NCBI GenBank assembly: GCA_015499995.1
Contig: JADNRV010000017.1
Coordinates: 372,001-436,000 of the forward strand
Length of the DNA stretch: 64,000 nt
Origin: Flammula alnicola
Lineage: Eukaryota > Basidiomycota > Agaricomycetes > Agaricales > Strophariaceae
Direction of reading: 5' to 3'
The translations under genes and the position numbers were made by a program. The notes under the pieces were generated by a model. That model worked only from the letters and a program-made list of their open reading frames with translations, was not told the origin of the DNA and made no database searches. Below, one piece after another: positions 55,950 to 64,000 of the stretch (its first letter is position 1; each line of letters begins with the position of its first letter).

Positions 55950-57560
55950 TCTATCTGGGAGATAATGCCAAACTCGATTTTCAGCGCGATGGTCTATCTC
56001 GCATTTTCAAAAGACACCCCTTTCGTAGACCCAATGATGTCCAGTTTTACGACCCCTCGGTCATCGACTACCCGGTCGTGCTCTCGTCAGAGAGAGGAAG
56101 AGACAGATGTACCTACCGTCTGTCCATCTGGCTGGCCTACGACGCTCGTTGACGCCTTCATCAGCACCTTTATATCGCGACCGGAAAGGCCCCGCTGCCA
56201 CCACTAACACGAGCGAGAGGCACGAGCATAGCCTCGAATCATTCGAAAACGATGCAAGAACCGTCGTCGGCGAGTTGAGTACTAACCTGGAAGGCCAGAG
56301 GAGGCTGGGCATGCTGGAACGGTGGAAAGATGCGGTGATGAGGAGACGATGGAAGGCTGTCTAGTCGAGAACACAGTCCTTATTTTGGTGGATGAAGACG
56401 TGCACAATGGCCTGAGCGGTAAGCTCTCTTTTGACGGTTATATAACACTGTCTAATATCGTGAAAAGGAAGACTATATATGCTCCGCGCGGTATGGATAA
56501 CTCGAGGTATGAATTTTCGTAGCCGACGGATGGTTCAGGTTATTCATTCAGCCTACTACATAGATGATGCATCCGACTCGACCTCGAATGAAACATGGTT
56601 GAAAGTCGTGGTTAAATTTTGTGGTGGTAAGCATCCGCTGCCTTACTTTCTTTGCTTAAACTCATTATTCTTGTCGTCCAATAGTTTGAACTCAATTCAA
56701 CAATTCTTGCATTCCTGCCGATAAATCAGCAGTTCTAGTCGCTGTGTCAAAAACTCTCGTCGTATGCCTCATGTCGTTACAAAAGTTAAATATTAGATTG
56801 ATAATTCTCTAGATAGATTGGTCTTCAATCTTCTGGACCAGCTGCGTCGCCTTCGGTTGACTCATCATCAGCACAGCCTGCCACAGAAATTAAATCTGAT
56901 CCATCGTCATCATCGAAAGTCAAATCGCTCCGCCTCACCATCTTCGTCAGGTTGCTTCGTCTCCACCTACTCTTCTAGAATCGTTATCGCCCCCAAGGAT
57001 CCTACTGTGTCTGGCGATATCCTCCTCCTTTGATACCTTCTCCATCGTCAAAGTGAACTCTTCGTGTCTCACATCAAACCTCCTGTTTATGCAGCAGTTT
57101 AGAAATCAGTCTGTGGGAGGAGAGGAGAGCCATCGTCTCACAAGTCTACTAGCTGTTGTCGAGTTCCTGTAGATATGGCTGGTTTAGGCTTAGGAGAGAG
57201 CGATAAAGTTACGAGGTCCGTATCTCCGATTTCTACCTCTGAGCAGCAGAACCCAAAATCTTCTTGTTCCTCTAGTACGGCCGCTTGCCGATTTGGCGTG
57301 TACTCTGTTAACCCGGAGCCCGGTCGCCTCCGAGACGCCGCTCGAACCGGTCGAATGTGGAGGTGGACAGCCGGTCGACGCTATTGGGGCTCGTTTACGC
57401 CCAATGGCGCTATCCGTCTCACTCCATTGTGGGTTCGATCCGTGCCTGGAACCCCTGCCTTGAGCAGTATGAGGCCTGATTTCGGGTTGTTGAGACGGGA
57501 GAGTGGGTTTTCGGTTGCGAGCTTGGTTGTTATCTGCGTCTGTGAGATTTAGGACGCCAT
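55950..57560 (+). repeat. Dispersed repeat R2, copy 3
   Basis: The most complete copy. 55985-56040 matches 37265-37320, 56117-56330 matches copy 2, and 56332-57545 matches copy 1 with an extra block at about 57050-57175. GGTTCGATCC recurs at 57430-57439. Confidence 0.8.
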
Positions 57561-57907
57561 GGAAGGTTAGGGTTGGAGGAGACGAGAGTTCGGCGACATA
57601 AACGCGGCTGATTGGAAATGAGGACGAAGCCGATGTTGTTTCTGAGGTTGGCAATGCCAGGAGTATCTGCAGCTCTTTGACTGCTTGTACCTTGTTGATC
57701 TGTTTAGAAATTTTATTTAAGGGATCTTTGTTGCTGCATTCTCGCTAATTACTCGGCTACAGTCCTCTGGCCCTGCTATCAATAGCCACGACGCTCCGTA
57801 CATAATTTTAGTCACTGAGACCTGGAAGCATGTACAGTGTATATAGTTTAGATCCTAATGATTATGGCAGTCCCCAGTGCGAGCCGCCGCCCAATAATTT
57901 TGATTTA
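57561..57907. other. Gene-free stretch downstream of the transposase
   Basis: No gene. I looked for a GTAGTTTTCCTGATG-type terminus that would pair with the CATCAGG ends at 62.4 kb and did not find one. Confidence 0.4.
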
Positions 57908-60900
57908 TCACTGCTCCAAACTGTTTAAGTATCGGTTTGACGAACCAGCATGTAGACACACCTTATCAAGCGGATGAGCATGCATACATTTCATGGGAAA
58001 TTCATCACCAAGGTCCACTGGTGTATACGCGAAGTGGCATACGATGTCATCCATAGGAAGAAGGACTTGATCATTGGTCAATCTTTCGCAAAACAATTGA
58101 TTGGCGACGATGGGAAAGTCTCGGAAAGAATCTTTACAGTTAGCGTTCCTGAATAAGACTTCTGGAGGTTTCTCGTATGGACTCAAGATCACAAAAGTCT
58201 GGGTGACCTTATTGCCATCGCGTCTGGTGCGAGTATGCGAAAAAATTTTGTTGATGATTGCCGCGTTCCAATCAAGAGGAGTTTCTGGCTTTTCTCCTTG
58301 TCTGCGCAGCTGACGACGGTAAAGGACTTGGCAGTTGTTTGTCGAGGTTGTCGATGTCTGAAATTTCTGGCCGAGACGGGTGAGCTGGTCTCGAGGAAAG
58401 ATAGATGCCTCTACAGGTTGCCCACCCATCCCAGGGTCATGATTTCCGATCCACGCTTTGAGTAAATTGTGATGCCCTTTGGACAAATGCGACAGCTGTG
58501 AGTCGTCCCAAGTGATTGACTCCTCTAAAGGGGAAAATGATTCGTCGAATGAGAGAACATCTTGTGCCAGAGTCCCTCGGCCAAGGTTGGATCCGAACGC
58601 GTTCTCGTACAAACGTATGAAACCGCGAAGAGCCTCTGGAAGACCGCTGCCCCGAAGCATTGATCTTAACACCTGCATCATACGAAAGCGATTGAAAAAA
58701 GTCTTCTCCAACTCGCCTATAGAAAGAAAGATGCAAACTTTAGATAAAACACATAAAAAGTTTGTTGTTAAGAAAGCGCACCGAATCGCCTGTTGGTTGG
58801 AATCTGCTGCACGAGGTGGTTGTATCGTTCAAAGGGATAACAGCGCCACCCATGAGTTGGCCCGAAGCGGTCGAGAAAGGGCCCGAAGTGTAAAACCAGA
58901 TGTTGGTAGGGAGTGATGTTGGTATTCGGGTAAAGATCCAGCAGCGAAGTCAAGTAGGCATGCATATGTTCCTGGTACGCCGCAATCCGATCTGGTGTGA
59001 TTTGTCGCATTGTGGCTAACTTGATAGCTGTCACAAGATGCATGTAGTTATCGAGCATACGTCGTTTGCGACTGGACTTGGGCTCGTTTCCCCAAATACG
59101 GATAAGGGTAATGGGCAAGTTAATCAAGCAAAAGGAGCGCCATTCATCAGCTGTGAATTTTCCCGACTTACTTTCACCAGGTTGCGTAGGAGCACGCGAA
59201 ACCCAGGTGGGAAGTCGAGTACGCTCCATATCCGCCCGAACTTCTGCCAGTAACTGGGTGCCGAGAACAGCTGTTGGCTTTGGCTTTGTACCTAGACCAC
59301 CCTTCGGCCGAACAGTAATACCAGCGTCCTTTCTCTGAAAATAGGTGAGAATTATAAACCCTTCCGATCATGGCCAAGAATTAGCTACTCACTGCCTTGT
59401 CAATTGACTGAACCAACATAGTCTTAGTTGACGATTGGTGATTAATGTTCGGGACGTTTACTTGGCTTATACGGATCAAGTCGCTTTTCAACATGCGGCC
59501 CAAAGCAGTCTTGGAGGCGGAGAGGAAAATATCTCTCGCTTCTTCTTCAGTGAGCATACTCGAGTTTTCTTGGCCATGAATGGGAGCAGTCTGGATTGTT
59601 GGAGGCGGAGGCGGCTGCGTTGGTACAAGTCGAGGGGGGTTTACCGCAGACGTTAGGGGCCCAGCATTACGTGGAGCATCTAAGCGCCGGCCAGTGGGCG
59701 TAAACCATCCTTGGTTGATTCGCTTTGAAAAGAGCTTGTGTCAGAAATCAATCAAATTATGGTGGAGAGATTGATTTACAAACTGAACAAGCCTACGGAG
59801 CAAGACATCGTGGGGTCCACGGAAGTCTATTGTTGTCACCTCCTCACACAGCCTTCGAAGAACGTCGACACGCAATGATCTTAACTTTTTTACTGGACCC
59901 TCGGACAAGACCTGGTATGCAGCTTGCATTTCTTCCTGGGAAGGTTCTTTCTTATTTTTAGCGAAGGTCGGTCCATCGCCATCAACATGTTTAGCATCCA
60001 TTCCCCAGATTTCACGGCAGTGTCGACGAAGAAGTCCAAGAAAGAAAGAATGCATGGAGTCGATAACAGTAAAATGGATTGGATCCCAGTATGGGAGGCG
60101 CAGCAGTTCTGAATACCGAACACCTTTCATTCGATATATCTCGTCCCGTTCACATTCTGTTTTAGCATGTAGCCATTGAAAGGCTGCTTCCCGATGCTCC
60201 TCTAGTTCCCGTGGCTTCCAGTTGGTGTAGTCTAGGTTATTCCTCTCGGCTAGGGTTATATGGCAGATGGAGCAGTAGTTGGTACTCCCATGGTGCGCAG
60301 ATCCACTCATCTGCCGAGCGGCTGGCAGATCACACACAAGTGGAACAACCGCACAATGAACCCGTCGCCCTTGAGGACAGCTAGGCGTGTGAGAATAGAA
60401 GTACCCAATCTCCCAAAATTTGATTAAATCGTCGACCAGTGGCTTGAGGATATAGTTGATTTGGTGTAGGGAGGGTTGGTGTGGTCCTGGAATGATGCCG
60501 ACTAGATACATATTCTCCACATTGTATCGAATAGATGCAGGGAGATTCAAGCAGATCATATAGATTCCACCAGTTGAAACCTTTTTGCCTGCTTGCTTAT
60601 TGGTGTAAGGGTTGAATCCATCCATGTTTAAACTGAAGATAAGACTCCTTCTGTACCTGTTCTCTTGTAGAATGGTGTCTTGCCATCCGGCCCCAGGAAA
60701 TCGCGCAGTCCAAAGGCATGCCAAATGTCGGATGCGACCTGATCCTCGCTTAGCCGAGCGACGGGGTCTTCATCAAAATATTGCTCAATATCTGGACGGC
60801 TATACATCCAACCGACCCACTGCGCCATGTCCTGATATAGGAATTCTCGAGTTGGGACCTCCACACCAGTTCCCTGAAAGTCTTTGGTCTTTCGTAGGCG

Positions 60901-62151
60901 ACGCCCGCATACGTTACTGTCCGGATGCTCACGGTTGGTACAATGCGTTGGGATTTTGGTGAAAATATCGTCACTTCCGCGAGTGTAGCCATACAGAAAG
61001 TGACATCGCGGACATGAAATAAACGAGGTGGCTGGTTGTTGAAGGTTTAAGATATCCACTACTGTTCGGATGTCGGTTACTGGTTCCGATGTTGGCGCAT
61101 GAATCGATGACATTGGGCCACCCTGAGATTGAAGGAAGAGGCCAGCCATGATGGCTTGGAAGCCAAGAACAAATCGAGAGTGATTGATAGAAAGGCCACA
61201 GAAAAGGTACAGGATAGAAGCGAAGAGATAGGAAGCCAATAGAGTCGGACTCATGGATAGATAGGGTTGATTCATGAATTGCGCTAAAATCGTTGAGAAA
61301 TTAATGTACGAGCTGATTGGTGCAATGGGTGGTGACAACTTACTCATATTGACATAGGTACTAGGAGATTCTATGGCAATCCAACGTTGGCGTTCCCATT
61401 CAGCGCGAAGCGCTTGCTCGAGATAAGTTGTTTCGCGCACAAAGTGCTTTTGGAGCAAGGCGCAGGAAAGGCGTAGCTTTGTCGAGTGTTTGCCGTATTG
61501 CTGCTCCGCATCGGAAACGAACTGTAGTGATTCGAGTAGCCATTCTTCATAAGCGGAAATCTGGTCGTTAGCGGGGACTCCGCTCTGTAGATTCCAGATA
61601 TGATCGCTGTCCTGATCACATTCGGGACCCAAGGGAGGAGAGCCTGCGGTTGGTGGCTTGGAAAAAACGATATCTTTGTATGAATCGAATTTTGCTTTAG
61701 TGGAAAGTGCAGATTCGAGGTTTTCAAGAGTTGTGAGGGTGTTCTTGATTGCGAGAGCGTGTGCCTGGGATGGAGTACCATGGCCAGCGACTTCGTGACT
61801 CCTAGCTGGTCGTACCCTTGCCCGCTGGTGCGAAGAAGACGATGTCGGAGGAGGAAGGGGGGAATGGTAATAAGGCAAATAGGAGGCTCTCGTAATAACG
61901 TTCGTGGGATTGAAGTGCGTGTCATCGCGTACTTGATTTAAGAAATGATCAACCATTTGAGGCGAAGGCACAATGAATTGTGGAAGCGGACGACCAATGG
62001 CTGCTGCGGCCAAATTAGCAGACGCTATCCCTCGCGAGCGTGTGCGGGCATCGTGCTGTCTAAGCACCGCCGAGGTGACGAGGCAGCCTTGCAAAGGCAT
62101 GCCAGTTTGCGGGTCTGCGCAAGTACTGTTGATACAGTCGTAACACTGCAT
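57908..62151 (-). pseudogene. CACTA/EnSpm-like Tnp2 transposase, one frameshift
   Basis: The N-terminal part (62151-60628) has 'CYDCINSTC' and 'CPRCHFLYGYTRG' then 'HCTNREHPDSNVCG' zinc-binding stretches. The core reads 'SLNMDGFNPYTNKQAGKKVS', 'LNLPASIRYNVENMYLVGII', 'PLVCDLPAARQMSGSAHHGS' and 'LLRLPYWDPIHFTVIDSMHS', matching agaricomycete Tnp2 proteins. The acidic residues of 'NMDGFNP', 'VCDLPAA' and 'VIDSMH' fit the catalytic set. Later exons at 59229-58768 and 58711-57908 complete the C-terminus to 'NSLEQ'. The frame shifts by one base near 60650 ('GTEGVLSSV' to 'LIFSLNMDG'), so this copy is probably inactive. No other break was seen. Confidence 0.85.
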
Positions 62152-62402
62152 AGATGGAGGTGGGTCGGAGGCATAGCCTTATTCCCGCCCACCACTTTGC
62201 CATGGTGGAGACGTGCGTCCATCAAGAATTTCGGAAGTCTGTGAGTTGGGGATAATGTTAAGATCTCAGGCGTACGTAGATCACGCCTTTAAGTAAGCTT
62301 TATCTGTGTTATTGCCATCAACGTGTGCACATGCACAATCCCGGTTGCTTTGCGCATGCGGTGAGTTTCCTCTTCGGTAAATTAGCGATAAGTCCCTACT
62401 AG

Positions 62403-63947
62403 CATCAGGAAAACTACGCAATCACTTATGCCACTTATGCCACTTGTACAAGTCAGTAAGTGACCCAAGTGAGGCCAAGTGATTGAAGTCAATCCACTTG
62501 GATCAGAAGGTCCTGTTCTTAGCGAAGTGAATTCACTTTGATGAGCGATATGCAAGTGACAGCTCAAGTGAATAAGAGAGTCTCTGATTTGGTATATAAA
62601 TCAGGAATGGTCATCAATAAAATATATATTTCATGACAGGATTGTTAGTTACACGATTGAGAGCAGTGTACATATAATCTAATTCTCTACGCCAGACCTA
62701 CTGATCGCGCGGTTATTCCTCGCTGTGTGAATTACGGGCAACCCATGGATTGCATCACAATCGACTGCGAAGACGGCAATCGCCCGAATCGACAATTCTG
62801 CGCATTCCGTCACCCAGCGCGACTACGTCCATCGTTCTCACAACGTCGGCGGGAATATGAAGGAGCTTGAGCGCGTGAAAGAGCGTGGTGGAAAGGGATG
62901 ATGCATTTTTGTTGCTGTCCTTGAAAGAGTAACCATTAGTATTCATGTGGTAGTTATATAATAGAACGAGCGGACCGAATCATGACCCCAGACTCCCAGT
63001 GCTGTAAGGCGGGCTGCAGTTCACCTATGCTCGTGTACGATGTAGATATACCAACTGCACTGGAGAGCTCGCAAGGGATGGTGTGATGGCAATGGTGCGA
63101 TCAGCAATGAGCATCCTACACGGCGGATATGATGCGCGCCAGGCCTGATGTGCTGGAGTTACGATCAGTAAGTGCCGACACGGACATGGAGGAAGGCAGC
63201 CAAGAATATGGACATGCCCACCAAGAGAGAGGAAGAATGGCCACTAACGTGCATGCGTTCAAATGGACAGATGATTGGAATTCCACCACAGCAGCAGCTG
63301 GATGCGCAATATCAATATCTTTTAACGAGGAAACATGCTCAAAACTCACGTTTGTATGATCTCATCTATCCGAGCTCCAGTTGGATATGTAGATAGTGAA
63401 CGGCATTTGATAGTCAGCGAGCGTCAACGTTATACCGTGTACTTCAAGATATAGCAAGCTTGAACAGCAAGAAAGTGCCTATCAAAGATCAATCAGACAA
63501 TAGATCTGAACAAGGCCGGTGAAGCAGAGTGATAGATAAAACTTGAACTTATCATAGGAATCATAGGAATATGGTTGTCGGAGGTTCATCGCGCTTCAGC
63601 GGTTCTTCGCAGAGGGGGCTGATATGATGATAGTGTGGAGGTCGAAGTGGTTGATGAAGAAGAGAAGGAGAAATTTTCGTGTTGATTGAGGAAACGCGGT
63701 CACGTGTGGCGGAGTCTCAATGGACTTCGGAGAATTTCTCATTTTCTTATGATCCTCGTCCCGAGAAGAAATCTCACTTGGATATCCCGGCACCCTTAGC
63801 GATTTACGCACTTGAGCCATCACTTGAGCTACAATTACTTCTCGGATTGTGTTGTGGCTGTACCCCAAAGTGCCAAAGTGATCCAAGCTACATCTCAAGC
63901 GATTTCAAGTCATCTAAGTCTGGTAAGTGACATGCAGTTTTGCTGTA
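62403..63947. mobile_element. CAAGTG-rich CACTA-like element, copy B
   Basis: The left end CATCAGGAAAACTACGCAAT and the right end, inverted CTACAGCAAAACTGCATGTC, match copy A at 22032-24193. Subterminal regions are homologous, for example GAAGGTCCTGTTCTTAGCGA (about 62508) against the same segment of copy A at 22135, and TTGTGTTGTGGCTG (63847). Many CAAGTG/CACTTG steps lie in both ends. The interior differs from copy A and has no clear gene. No exact target duplication was found. Confidence 0.8.
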
Positions 63948-64000
63948 GTACCCGTATGTACATGTATCATATCGACATCGTGCTCACTGCCTAACTTAAT

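Noticed and set aside
57900..63947. Tnp2 gene plus CAAGTG element as a single autonomous transposon
   Set aside because: The element's two ends lie together at 62403 and 63947, outside the transposase gene, and no matching end exists downstream of 57908.

Overview
The window looks like a nuclear contig from a basidiomycete fungus, most likely an agaricomycete. Real genes are split by many short (about 45-65 nt) GT-AG introns. Several protein families are ones I know mainly from mushroom-forming fungi: DUF6589 proteins, fungal TET/JBP oxygenases, transmembrane-tailed WD40 proteins and Tnp2-type transposases. No rRNA, tRNA or CRISPR array was found. All family calls come from reading motifs by eye; no database was searched.

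Layout. 1-6.4 kb is transposon debris: a Ty3/Gypsy gag remnant, a WD40-like gene fragment and three tandem Helitron-like 3' ends. 6.45-15.57 kb looks like one large mobile unit. It carries a decayed DDE transposase-like gene (minus strand), an apparently intact TET/JBP dioxygenase (plus strand) and a decayed XPG/GEN1-type nuclease (minus strand), bracketed by an inverted 13-bp motif. 15.98-27.13 kb is a second unit: a DUF6589 gene and a RecQ-like helicase gene facing tail to tail, bracketed by another inverted 13-bp motif. Its DUF6589 gene has been broken by four separate insertions, one of which holds a nested element.

27.4-33.8 kb is a more gene-like stretch: two nucleoplasmin-like proteins (the second with an AT-hook), an unrecognised acidic-tailed protein and a WD40 protein with a C-terminal membrane segment. 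34.6-41.4 kb holds dispersed repeats (families R1 and R2), one unrecognised ORF and a SUN-domain protein. 41.7-48.0 kb is a long repetitive gene. Its first half is an array of phase-1 mini-exons, followed by nine tandem 45-residue repeats and a conserved C-terminal domain of unknown function. 48-52 kb is repeats and weak ORFs. 52.2-54.6 kb has a small heat shock protein and a nucleotidyltransferase-fold protein. 55-57.6 kb has R1 and R2 copies again. 57.9-62.2 kb is a CACTA/EnSpm-like Tnp2 transposase, and 62.4-63.9 kb is a second copy of the CAAGTG-rich element that broke the DUF6589 gene.

The most interesting points are the two multi-gene transposon-like units, the strong bias of in-frame stops toward TGA replacing CGA (as expected from deamination of methylated CpG), the mini-exon array, and a promoter block shared by two unrelated genes at the same distance from their start codons.
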